This document shows, piece by piece, positions 43,336 through 51,783 of a stretch of DNA of 51,799 nucleotides (position 1 is its first letter; every line of letters starts with the position of its first letter). The stretch is from Clostridiales bacterium (lineage in GTDB: Bacteria > Bacillota > Clostridia > Christensenellales > CAG-138). The position numbers and the translations under genes are program-made. Under the pieces are notes generated by a model, which saw only the letters and a program-made list of their open reading frames with translations, was not told the origin of the DNA and did not search any database. The stretch spans positions 1-51,799 of the forward strand of contig SFIR01000010.1 in the NCBI GenBank assembly GCA_004556165.1, given 5' to 3'.

Positions 43336-46030
43336 TCAAATGTGCCTCCTGTGCAGGGAGAGTAAAGGTAAATATCGTTCCCTGCGGCTTATTGTCTTTA
43401 AATGTAATCGTACCGCCGTGAACCGTTACAATGGACTTGCATAGAGACAGGCCGAGCCCCAAACTTCGTCGGCTGTCCGCGACAGTATTGGCTCCGCTGT
43501 AAAACCTATCGAAAATATGCGGCTTAACATCGTCCGGAATTCCCGGTCCGTCATCCGAAATATGAATGACAGCATTATCCCCCAGGCGCTCTGTCAATAT
43601 CTTGATATTGGAACCGGCCGGTGTGTATTTAATCGCGTTATCAACAATATTTATCAAAACCTGGACTATCAGCTTTGCATCCATTCTCGCAAGAAGGAAT
43701 TCATCCTTGTGTTCCGCTGTAATATGGTGCTCCACGCTCTTTCGGTTCACATGGCGCAGCGCTTCCGTTACCACATCCTCGACGAGCTCAGCGGAGATAT
43801 GAAGATTCATTCTGCCGTCATCAAGACGGGTAACGGAAAGCAGGTTTTCAACCAGATTGATAAGCCACATCGAATCATCATAAATATCAGAATAGAGACG
43901 GTGCTTGGTATCCTCGTCAAGTGCCCTTCCGTTAGCCAGCAGATTGCTTGCATTTCCGGATATGGAGGTCAACGGTGTGCGAAGGTCATGGGAAATCGCG
44001 CGGAGCAAATTGGCGCGAAGCTGCTCGTTGCGGGCGTGAATTGCTTCCTCTTCTTTTTCCTTTGCGTTTTTTTCGCTCTCCATAGCGAGCGCGCTTTCGC
44101 CGAGAATGGAAAGCATAATGCTGTTTTCAAAGGCATCCAAAGGATTATCGGTGATAACAATGCCTACAACTCCGTAAACATGATCGTTGACACGAATGGA
44201 AAGATATAAGCATTTAGCGCCGGATAATGTATCCGTCGTCGCTCCCGCGTGTTTATTGTTTTTTAGTACCCAGCTTGCAGCCGCCCTTTCGTTGTCGGAA
44301 GTAAATCCTTCACTCATCGGTTCATCGGAGGCATAGAATATTCGAGGAGCACCCAAACCATTGCCTTGCACCGGATACATGATAATATTCCTGTCCAGCA
44401 GCTTAACCAACTGATTGGCAGTAACGGAGATGATTTCGTCCCTGCCCACTGCGCGCTGGAGCAGTTGGTTTGTATCGAACAGAATCTTTGTACGGAAAGC
44501 AGCCTGTGCCGCCTGCCTGGCATGGTTCTTGAGCCTGATTGACAGAGAGCTTGTAATCAGTGCCGCCAAAAGCATGACAAGAAAGGTGATCGGATATCCG
44601 CTGTCATAGGCAAGCAATGTGTATCTCGGCTCGGTAAACAGGAAATTGAAAACAAAGACGCTGACAACGGATGAAAGTATGCTGTATATCGTGTTGCCGG
44701 TTACAACTGCATTCACAAGTACGCCGAGAATATAGACTGTAATTATATTCGCTTCGGAAAGGCCCAAGCGGTCAAAGACGAAGCCTATAAGGCTTGCCGC
44801 AATCAGAATCCCAATACTCTTCAATATGTCCGAAGCCGAGAATACCACACGGCTTCTTTGCGCCTTTTTGGAGGTGTGATAGGTCGATATTGCAGAGGAC
44901 GCATCAGGTATAACATGAATATCCAGATCAGGTGCAGCGGTGATCAGCTTCTCCGTAAGAGTCGGCTTGCTGAACAGGTGCTTTCTCGTGACGGCGCTTC
45001 TGCCTATGACGATCTTTGATACGCCTGATATTCTTGCAAATTCCGCAATCTGATACGGCACATCGTCACCGTATACCGTTTCTATCTTTGCTCCGAGCTG
45101 TTCCGCAAGCCTAATATTTGCACGCAGACGTTTCTTATTTTCCTCGCTCATCGCAGGAAAAGCCGGGGTTTCCACAAACAGAGCCGTAAACGCACTGTGG
45201 AAGGCATTAGCCATTCTTGCAGCTGTCCGAATAATTTTCGCGTTGGACGGTGCTGACGACAGGCAGACCAAAATATGCTCATCGGTATGATACCCGCCGT
45301 TTTTTTTGATGCGGGCCTGCTCGGTTATGAGATTAACCCGGTCGGCACAGCGGCGCAGGGCAATCTCTCTCAAGGCGGTCAGATTATCTATGGTGAAAAG
45401 GTTTGTAACCGCCGGATTGTCCTGCGCTTCCGGATACACATTTCCGGTCTGCAAGCGCTCAATCAGATCCTGCGGTTCAATATCCACAAGCTCGACCTGA
45501 TCGGCGTTATCAAACACCGAGTCGGGAATTCGCTCTCTGACCATAATTCCGGTAATGGCGGCAACCCGGTCATTCAGGCTTTCGATATGCTGAACATTGA
45601 CCGTGGTATACACATCAATTCCGGCATTCAGCAGTTCCTCTATATCCTGATACCGCTTGGCATGACGGCACCCTTCCGCATTGGTATGCGCCAATTCATC
45701 CACAAGTATCAGCTGCGGATGCCTTGCAATGGCTGAATCTATATCAAATTCATGCAGTACGATGGAGTTATGCTCGATCGCTGCGGTCGGAAGACACTCA
45801 AGACCGTTGAGCAAAGCAGCTGTCTGTGGGCGCGCATGCGGCTCAATATACCCGGCGACAACATCAATCCCGCGACGCCTTGCCATGTGTGCCGCTTTCA
45901 ACATCGCATAGGTTTTACCGACGCCAGCGGCATATCCGAAAAAGATCTTCAAGTGCCCCCTGCTGCCGTTCGTATCCTCGCTCCGAATAGCTCTGAGCAA
46001 TGCGTCCGGGTCCTGTCTTTCTTCTGCCAC
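43328..46030 (-). CDS. kdpD: KdpD potassium/turgor sensor kinase
   Basis: The 900-residue product has the KdpD N-terminal domain with FFGYAAGVGKTYAML (Walker-A-like) near residue 30 and LILVDELAHTN near residue 110. A universal-stress-protein domain covers about residues 245-375. Four membrane helices (DUF4118 type) lie near 400-500, then a GAF-like domain, the HisKA box AISHDLRTPLTSISGNASN near residue 680 with the phospho-His, and HATPase motifs NIVDNAIKYTP, DDGPGIPD and GLGLSLCKSIV. KdpD phosphorylates KdpE in response to potassium and ionic conditions. In some Firmicutes the USP domain binds c-di-AMP. It is coupled to kdpE by overlap. Confidence 0.95.
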   Translation of the reverse strand: MAEERQDPDALLRAIRSEDTNGSRGHLKIFFGYAAGVGKTYAMLKAAHMARRRGIDVVAGYIEPHARPQTAALLNGLECLPTAAIEHNSIVLHEFDIDSAIARHPQLILVDELAHTNAEGCRHAKRYQDIEELLNAGIDVYTTVNVQHIESLNDRVAAITGIMVRERIPDSVFDNADQVELVDIEPQDLIERLQTGNVYPEAQDNPAVTNLFTIDNLTALREIALRRCADRVNLITEQARIKKNGGYHTDEHILVCLSSAPSNAKIIRTAARMANAFHSAFTALFVETPAFPAMSEENKKRLRANIRLAEQLGAKIETVYGDDVPYQIAEFARISGVSKIVIGRSAVTRKHLFSKPTLTEKLITAAPDLDIHVIPDASSAISTYHTSKKAQRSRVVFSASDILKSIGILIAASLIGFVFDRLGLSEANIITVYILGVLVNAVVTGNTIYSILSSVVSVFVFNFLFTEPRYTLLAYDSGYPITFLVMLLAALITSSLSIRLKNHARQAAQAAFRTKILFDTNQLLQRAVGRDEIISVTANQLVKLLDRNIIMYPVQGNGLGAPRIFYASDEPMSEGFTSDNERAAASWVLKNNKHAGATTDTLSGAKCLYLSIRVNDHVYGVVGIVITDNPLDAFENSIMLSILGESALAMESEKNAKEKEEEAIHARNEQLRANLLRAISHDLRTPLTSISGNASNLLANGRALDEDTKHRLYSDIYDDSMWLINLVENLLSVTRLDDGRMNLHISAELVEDVVTEALRHVNRKSVEHHITAEHKDEFLLARMDAKLIVQVLINIVDNAIKYTPAGSNIKILTERLGDNAVIHISDDGPGIPDDVKPHIFDRFYSGANTVADSRRSLGLGLSLCKSIVTVHGGTITFKDNKPQGTIFTFTLPAQEAHLNE

Positions 46031-46121
46031 CTCTATCGCCTCCGATCTTTCAGTGATGCCGACATTTTATCCGGTTACAAACGGATTTGGTGAAAATAAG
46101 TGGATTATCGGATAATGATTC

Positions 46122-46157
46122 CATTAAGATTATAGCACAATCACCATTAACTTTCAT
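46122..46157 (-). promoter_or_regulatory. Likely kdpD promoter with TTAAGAT motif
   Basis: On the minus strand TATAAT lies at 46134-46129 with an extended TG two bases before it; the -35 region is poor, as in activator-dependent promoters. TTAAGAT overlaps at 46124-46130 and TTAACT lies at 46147. It sits in a 139-base gap between kdpD and the gene at 46170. Confidence 0.5.
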
Positions 46158-46169
46158 GCAGATGCAGCG

Positions 46170-46676
46170 TTAATCCTTGGTGCATTCCATTGATCGCATC
46201 AGTTCTGCCAGCATTTTTTGCTTTTTCGGCTCGATTGCACGATCTGCTTTAACAGGACATATGTATTGCCGCTCGGCCTCGAGCAGCTCAACAGAGCACC
46301 CCAAGGTATCCGTATAGTATTCATTTGTTCCGAGCGGTATCGAAGTATCATCCTCTGTTGCCGAAAGAACAAACCCCAAGTCAATGCGGTTCGCATCCAG
46401 GGCGCAATGTATCTGCTCGGCGGTACCTATAAAGAAATAGAATCTACAGTCCGAATATGCTTTGGACAACACCGCCAGGTATCCGGAAACAGATGATACA
46501 ATAACCGGATTCTCAAAAGCAATCCGCAATCCGTCGTGCGGATTCCCTTCATTCTCTGCTGATATTTTCTTTTGATTCTCCGCAAGGAAGCTGTCCAACC
46601 GTTTCATCAAATAAAACCCGATTGCCGCAGCCGCAGATGCAAGTACAATAATCAGAACAACATAACCCGGTTTCAT
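46170..46676 (-). CDS. Membrane-anchored protein with LysR-substrate-like part
   Basis: The 168-residue product has one membrane helix at residues ~5-24 (YVVLIIVLASAAAAIGFYLM) and a basic patch just after it (KRLDSF). A soluble domain follows. Its centre (LRIAFENPVIVSSVSGYLAVL then QIHCALDANRIDLGFVL) resembles the first lobe of the LysR-type substrate-binding fold, but it is far too short for a full one. I do not recognise a family. It lies 15 bases after the Ktr subunit gene and upstream of kdpDE, so a role in potassium or osmotic sensing is inferred. Confidence 0.65.
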   Translation of the reverse strand: MKPGYVVLIIVLASAAAAIGFYLMKRLDSFLAENQKKISAENEGNPHDGLRIAFENPVIVSSVSGYLAVLSKAYSDCRFYFFIGTAEQIHCALDANRIDLGFVLSATEDDTSIPLGTNEYYTDTLGCSVELLEAERQYICPVKADRAIEPKKQKMLAELMRSMECTKD

Positions 46677-46691
46677 AGCGCCGTCCTCCTG

Positions 46692-47339
46692 TCAGATATG
46701 AAAGCATTTGTGGATGCTCTTCATATCTCCGAGTACGAGCATGGTGTGCATTTCATTCAGACGGGTGTCCGATGAAATGTTCATATCCAGCTTGCCTCCT
46801 TTTTTCAGCGCCATAATATTGATATTGTATTTTTTCCGAATATCAATCTGCCCGATTGTTTTTCCGATCCAGCTTTGGGGAACGGCAATTTCAAAGATTG
46901 CATGATCGTTGTCCAATTCTATGTAATCAAATATGTGGTCGGAGCTGTACCGTATGGCCGTCCAGTCTGCCAATTGCTTTTCGGGATACACGATTTCGTC
47001 CGCGCCGTTTCTCAGAAGAAATTTCGCATGTACATCCCGAGCCGCTCTTGATACCACCTTTTTTGCGCCGAGCTCCCTTAAGAATGAGGTTATCTCCAGA
47101 GAGCTCTGAAAATCGTCGCCGATTGCCACAATACAGACATCAAAGTTACGGACACCGAGGGAACGGAGAAATTCCTCGTTTGTACCGTCGCCGATCTGTC
47201 CGTTCGTAACATAAGGCAGCACTGCTTCCACTCGATCCTCCTGCTTGTCCACCGCCATGACCTGATGGTTTAATTCGTGGAGCTTGATGGCTATATGCCG
47301 GCCGAATCTGCCAAGTCCGATCAGTAAAATTGATTTCAT
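46692..47339 (-). CDS. ktrA: KtrA/TrkA-type RCK potassium channel subunit
   Basis: The 215-residue product has an N-terminal RCK_N Rossmann domain with SILLIGLGRFGRHIAIKL and the acidic AVDKQEDRVEAV, which binds NAD/ATP-type ligands. The C-terminal RCK_C domain starts near residue 135. The length fits KtrA/KtrC. Such proteins form a ring below the TrkH/KtrB channel and gate it with nucleotides; in Firmicutes RCK_C can also bind c-di-AMP. It follows the TrkH gene by 13 bases and should be its partner. Confidence 0.94.
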   Translation of the reverse strand: MKSILLIGLGRFGRHIAIKLHELNHQVMAVDKQEDRVEAVLPYVTNGQIGDGTNEEFLRSLGVRNFDVCIVAIGDDFQSSLEITSFLRELGAKKVVSRAARDVHAKFLLRNGADEIVYPEKQLADWTAIRYSSDHIFDYIELDNDHAIFEIAVPQSWIGKTIGQIDIRKKYNINIMALKKGGKLDMNISSDTRLNEMHTMLVLGDMKSIHKCFHI

Positions 47340-47352
47340 TGTCTTTTCTCCT

Positions 47353-48687
47353 TTAACCTACTGTAAGCTTTTCCTGCGGATATTTGGAATATCCTGAATT
47401 TGATTTTGAAAATGCCGCAAATATCAGGGTCAGTCCGCCTACTCTGCCAAAGAACATCAGCAGAATCAGAATCATTTGCGAAATAATGCTCAAGCTCGGT
47501 GTGATACCGAGTGAGAGCCCGACTGTGCCGATTGCCGAAGCTGTTTCAAACAGGGCTGAAAGAACAGGCACATTTTCTACCCTGCTGATAATCATTCCGC
47601 TTGTCAGGAACAATGTTATGTACATCAGCGCAATAGTTGCGGCACTGCGAACGGTTTCCGTGCCGATTCTTCTGCCGAAGAAGTGGGTATCTTCCTTCTT
47701 CCTGAAAACAGAAAATGCAGAGGAGAACAGCACGGCAATTGTCGTGGTTTTCATGCCGCCGGCAGTAGACCCGGGCGAGCCTCCGATCAACATAAGGATA
47801 ATGGTGAATACCCGGCCGGCTTCGCTGAAAGCAGCCAGGTTTACCGTATTAAAGCCTGCCGTTCTCGGTGTGATGGATTGAAACAGAGAGGCAAGGATGC
47901 GTTCCGGCAGCGGATAGCCCGAAAGCTCAAAAAAGAAAAAGAAAAGCGCAGGCAGAAGGATCAGAATTCCGGTCACCGTGAGGATAACCTTGCTTTGCAT
48001 ACGGTACTGCTTGAAATGCCGTTTTTTTCTTCTGATGTCATCCCATGTGAAGAAGCCTATGCCGCCGAACACGATCAGAAGCATAATAACGGCGTTCACA
48101 GCAAAGCTTCCCGAATACGAAGTCAACGATGAGAACGGCTCTTTGACGCCCATCAAATCAAAGCCTGCATTGCAAAAAGCCGAGACCGAATGAAAAAGTG
48201 CATACCATGCGCCCTTTATGGGCCCGTACTCCGGGCAGAATACCGCGGCAAGCAGCGCCGCTCCGATCAGCTCCGTAATGACGGTAACTTTCAGAATAAA
48301 GCCTGTCATTCGCACGATTCCTCCGACATGCGGAGCAGATATTGCTTCCTGCATCGTACTGCGCTGCATCAGGCTGATTTTCCGTCCGGAGAAAATGGTG
48401 ACCGCCGCGGCCGTTGTCACAACGCCCATGCCGCCCACCTGTATCAGAAGCAAGATTACAAACTGCCCGAAGTATGACCAGTAGGTTGCCGTGTCATGCA
48501 GTACCAGTCCCGTAACGCACACGGCAGATGTTGAAGTGAAAAATGCATCGGTAAAAGAAGCATGCCCCGATCCTTTTTTTGAAATCGGAAGCATCAGAAG
48601 CAGAGTCCCTATCATGATGACGGAAACAAAGCTCAATATGATGATTTGGAAGGACGAAATATGTCTTTTGCTATGTCCTATTCTCAT
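47353..48687 (-). CDS. ktrB: TrkH/KtrB-family potassium channel
   Basis: The 444-residue product has four repeated membrane-pore-membrane units. The filter positions with their single Gly are VTGLVLHDTATYWS, FCNAGFDLMG, RTAGFNTVNL and IGTVGLSLGI. Other hallmarks are QVGGMGVVT and SPGSTAGGMKTTT. It admits K+ (with Na+ or H+ in some members) together with the RCK ring protein. AGAGGTG precedes the ATG at 48687. The region before it holds two pairs of TTAAGAT-like repeats. Naming as trkH or ktrB is a matter of convention here. Confidence 0.94.
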   Translation of the reverse strand: MRIGHSKRHISSFQIIILSFVSVIMIGTLLLMLPISKKGSGHASFTDAFFTSTSAVCVTGLVLHDTATYWSYFGQFVILLLIQVGGMGVVTTAAAVTIFSGRKISLMQRSTMQEAISAPHVGGIVRMTGFILKVTVITELIGAALLAAVFCPEYGPIKGAWYALFHSVSAFCNAGFDLMGVKEPFSSLTSYSGSFAVNAVIMLLIVFGGIGFFTWDDIRRKKRHFKQYRMQSKVILTVTGILILLPALFFFFFELSGYPLPERILASLFQSITPRTAGFNTVNLAAFSEAGRVFTIILMLIGGSPGSTAGGMKTTTIAVLFSSAFSVFRKKEDTHFFGRRIGTETVRSAATIALMYITLFLTSGMIISRVENVPVLSALFETASAIGTVGLSLGITPSLSIISQMILILLMFFGRVGGLTLIFAAFSKSNSGYSKYPQEKLTVG

Positions 48688-48747
48688 TACGGCACCTCTA
48701 AGTGCATACAGTTTACAGTTGTATTTTTTTATTTTATCTTGATTGCA

Positions 48748-48797
48748 GTTAAATGTGTGTTAAGATAGCGCAATGGATATTAAGATTACATTAAGAT
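48748..48797. repeat. Two pairs of 11-base-phased TTAAGAT-like repeats
   Basis: On the plus strand TTAAAT starts at 48749 and TTAAGAT at 48760 (11 bases apart), and TTAAGAT starts at 48780 and again at 48791 (11 bases apart). The spacing is that of tandem OmpR/PhoB-family boxes. The inner box ends ~11 bases upstream of a TAAAAT sequence (minus strand, 48736-48731) that could be the -10 of the TrkH gene. KdpE is the obvious candidate protein, but this is inference. Confidence 0.55.
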
Positions 48798-48818
48798 GAA
48801 AAATACACAAAAAGTAAA

Positions 48819-48864
48819 TATAAAAGAGCAACGGCGGCGATTTCCGCTGTTGCTCTTTGCTTTC
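48819..48864 (-). terminator. Terminator of the antiporter-trkA operon
   Basis: AAAGAGCAACGGCGG and CCGCTGTTGCTCTTT form a long stem with a six-base loop. On the minus strand TTTTATATTT follows. It lies about 80 bases after the stop at 48942. Confidence 0.85.
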
Positions 48865-48941
48865 TAACCTTTACAGCTTTTATTCATTGCAGCTTTTCAG
48901 GCTGTTCCGTATGGGGTGGGTACATGTGCTTTTACTGCTGA

Positions 48942-50306
48942 CTATGCAAAAATATCCATCGGAGAGCGTATGGTAAGGTGGCTCTCGGATAATATGAAGA
49001 TATTGTCGCCGTAATGAATGACATCAGTGCCTTTTGGAATAATAATTCTGTCATCTGTTGCAATGGCACCGATGATTACGCCCTTTTTCAGCTTCATATC
49101 ATTGCTTTTCAATGGCATATCCGCTTTCGCGAATCCGACAGGAATATGAAATTCGCTGATCTTGAGCATTTCAGGTCCAAGGGAATAGAACCTGGTCATC
49201 TCCCCTAGGTTATTCGTTTCCAACGATAGAATATAATCCAACAGCTTTTTTGCAATCACACGCTCGGGAGACATGGTTATATTGCGCGTGATCTTGCGTA
49301 AGACCCGTTCATACGGAATGGAGTGAATCATTGTAATAATGTTGTTCACGCCGTTTGTCATGGCTATCAGCGTGGCAAGCAGATTGTTCTCATCGCTGCC
49401 TGTTGCGCAAACACATGCATCACATTTGCCGATACCTTCTTTTTCAAGCAGATCCGCATCCGTACCGTTGCCGAAAATGATATTTGCTTTGGGCACCGCA
49501 CTCATCAGTTCTTCGCAGCGATCCCTATTGATTTCAATGAGCTTCACACTGATTTTGTGTTTTATCAATCGGTTTGCCAATGTCTCACCAAGATCACCGC
49601 CGCCGATGAGCATTACCGAGCGGACAGGCTCCCGTACCAGATCAACACGGGAAAAGAGATTCGTCATCTCATTTTTATCTGCAATGATTCCTATGACATC
49701 CCCGGTATGGAGTTCGAATTCACCCTTCGGAACCATCAGCTTATCGCCGCGAAGCACACCGAATACAAGAAAATCCGATTTCAGCAGCGGCTTGATGCTG
49801 CCAAGCTTTGCATTGGCAAGGATACTGTCCTTTTCCACGATAATTTCAGCCAGCAGAACGCTGGAATCAAAAAACGGCTCCACGCGGTTGGCGGAATTGA
49901 AATATATCTGATCGGCAACGGCCGAAGCTGCAAGGTCTTTCGGCGTCAGTATGTAGTCAACGCCGAATTTTTCCTTCAGATAGGCTTTGTCAGAGATCAG
50001 TTCCTCTCGTTCCACTTCGGCAACCGTATACCGTGTCCCGAAGTTTTTTGCCATGGAGCAAGCCAGCAGGTTGATCTCGTCTATCGGTGTCAGGCTGATT
50101 AGCGCATCGGCTGTGTCCGCTTCGGCGGAAGCCAAAACTGCGCGCGAGGCGCCGCTGCCGCAGACGCCGTTCACACTGTAACGATTCGTAATGGATTCAA
50201 CCACTTCTTTCAGTTTATCAATGATGATGATGTCATGGTTGCTTTTTTCAAGATGCTGTATCAGTATTTCGGCAGTTTTTCCTCCGCCCACAATTATTAT
50301 GCGCAA
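48942..50306 (-). CDS. trkA: TrkA, two-RCK potassium uptake regulator
   Basis: The 454-residue product is a tandem of two RCK_N/RCK_C units: MRIIIVGGGKTAEILIQHL at the start and VMLIGGGDLGETLANRL near residue 230 (both NAD-type Rossmann motifs), with RCK_C parts near residues 140-215 and 370-454. This is the TrkA architecture, twice the size of KtrA. It regulates TrkH-type channels. It overlaps the upstream antiporter gene by 10 bases. The region thus has two sorts of RCK protein and only one TrkH gene. Confidence 0.94.
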   Translation of the reverse strand: MRIIIVGGGKTAEILIQHLEKSNHDIIIIDKLKEVVESITNRYSVNGVCGSGASRAVLASAEADTADALISLTPIDEINLLACSMAKNFGTRYTVAEVEREELISDKAYLKEKFGVDYILTPKDLAASAVADQIYFNSANRVEPFFDSSVLLAEIIVEKDSILANAKLGSIKPLLKSDFLVFGVLRGDKLMVPKGEFELHTGDVIGIIADKNEMTNLFSRVDLVREPVRSVMLIGGGDLGETLANRLIKHKISVKLIEINRDRCEELMSAVPKANIIFGNGTDADLLEKEGIGKCDACVCATGSDENNLLATLIAMTNGVNNIITMIHSIPYERVLRKITRNITMSPERVIAKKLLDYILSLETNNLGEMTRFYSLGPEMLKISEFHIPVGFAKADMPLKSNDMKLKKGVIIGAIATDDRIIIPKGTDVIHYGDNIFILSESHLTIRSPMDIFA

Positions 50307-51598
50307 TTAAGATCGCTCTCCTTTCGTATGCGTTTGGCTTTATGCTGTTCGATTTTTCGGTATACTTTTTTGGTTGTCAGCCCCTGAACAATGACTGTGA
50401 AGAGAATGATGATATAAGTCGCATTCAGTAAAAGCGTATATGTCGCAGAAGGCAGTGCGGACTGCGTGCTGAGCACCAGCGCCAGCGAAAGTCCGCCCTT
50501 GAGTGCGCTCCAGGTCATAAGTACTGTATATTCTGTCAGACTGTAACCGCCGGGAATCTTCTTGGTGCGGCTGACGGCAGTAGGAAGCGCCACACCGACC
50601 GCACGGGAAATCAGAACGGCAATAATCGCCGCAATTCCAGTCTGCAGCATAGCAGCGGACGGCGTAATCCTAAGCACGGTCAGTCCGATCAGCACGAACA
50701 GAATGCTGTTGAGCAGTCCGTCGATAACATCCCAAAAACGCGAGTACATATCGTCTTTATCCACAACCTTCAGGAAGCGCTCCATTTTTTCCATGCCGTA
50801 GGAAAAGGTCATGCCGCAGATGACGGAGGCGATCACGCCTGAAAATCCGCAGATCTCACAGATAACATAGATGGAGGAAACCGCCAGAATACTGATCAGA
50901 ATATGATTAAACGGTTTATGTGAGCGCTTCATCAAGAACAGCAGTAAGCCCGATACCGCAAATGCGACTGCGGCGGCACCGAGCACTTCTCTCAGCATTA
51001 GGAGCGCGAAGTTTTCCCGCCCCATATTGGTTACGATGCTTTTGATGAAAACAAACAGCGCAACGCCCATCCCGTCGTTAAACAGGGATTCGCTTTCGAT
51101 GACGGTTGTGACATTCTTGGAAAGCCCCAATTTGTTCATGATACCGGTGGCGGCAATGGGGTCGGTTGGGGACACGATACAGCCAAGTAGTATACAAACC
51201 CAAATGTCCATATTCCAGCCAAAAGCAGAGGACGCAAGATAGAAAAGCGCTCCGAACAAAGCTGCGGAAAGTGCGGTAGTCAAAAAGGAAAGCAAAGTAA
51301 TGCTTTTCAGATTTGAGGTAAACTTGTTGAAATGGACCTTGCCGGCTCCGGCAAACAGCATAAAGCAGAGTACGCCGTCCAGAAGATAGGATTCAAAGCT
51401 GAAATCGCTCAGGCTGTCTATCGCTTGGAGCAAACCGTCGGATGGGAACACAATTCCGATGATTTTCAGTACCGCACAGACCGTAAAGGAAAAGAGCAGC
51501 AGCGCAATATCATTTGGTATTCTGAAAAAGCGTTCGTTCAGCAGACTGATAACAGTTACCAGGAAAATCACAATGGTGAACAAGGTAAGAAAACTCAA
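50297..51598 (-). CDS. CPA1-family cation:proton antiporter
   Basis: The 433-residue product has 12 or so membrane helices. The core reads SPTDPIAATGIMNKLGLS and ESLFNDGMGVALFVF; the ND pair in the latter marks CPA1 (NhaP/NHE) Na+ or K+/H+ antiporters. The start is TTG 51598 behind AAAGGAGG. It is coupled to trkA, so potassium efflux or pH control under the same regulation is likely, though Na+ cannot be excluded. Confidence 0.92.
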   Translation of the reverse strand: MSFLTLFTIVIFLVTVISLLNERFFRIPNDIALLLFSFTVCAVLKIIGIVFPSDGLLQAIDSLSDFSFESYLLDGVLCFMLFAGAGKVHFNKFTSNLKSITLLSFLTTALSAALFGALFYLASSAFGWNMDIWVCILLGCIVSPTDPIAATGIMNKLGLSKNVTTVIESESLFNDGMGVALFVFIKSIVTNMGRENFALLMLREVLGAAAVAFAVSGLLLFLMKRSHKPFNHILISILAVSSIYVICEICGFSGVIASVICGMTFSYGMEKMERFLKVVDKDDMYSRFWDVIDGLLNSILFVLIGLTVLRITPSAAMLQTGIAAIIAVLISRAVGVALPTAVSRTKKIPGGYSLTEYTVLMTWSALKGGLSLALVLSTQSALPSATYTLLLNATYIIILFTVIVQGLTTKKVYRKIEQHKAKRIRKESDLNCA

Positions 51599-51647
51599 GC
51601 CCGTACATCCTCCTTTATTTCACGCATTAAAACACTATATCTGCTTA

Positions 51648-51653
51648 ATTATA
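51648..51653 (-). promoter_or_regulatory. -10 box of the antiporter-trkA operon
   Basis: On the minus strand TATAAT with extended TGG; no good -35 lies 16-18 bases upstream. A CATTAAGAT sequence at 51694-51702 and TTAAAT at 51716 lie further upstream. Confidence 0.6.
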
Positions 51654-51757
51654 CCATATCTGCCGAAAAATGGAATAAAAATCCATTGCCCGGCATTAAG
51701 ATGTGAATTGCAACTTTAAATGTCCACTCTTCAAAAAGAATGCTGCCCGGCAATCGC

Positions 51758-51783
51758 CAGTTCTTGCCCGAGGGCAAGAACTG
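51758..51783. terminator. Strong hairpin near the window end
   Basis: CAGTTCTTGCC and GGCAAGAACTG form a perfect 11-base stem with a four-base loop. It may end a gene beyond the window; the T-run is weak on both strands, so the direction is unclear. Confidence 0.5.
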
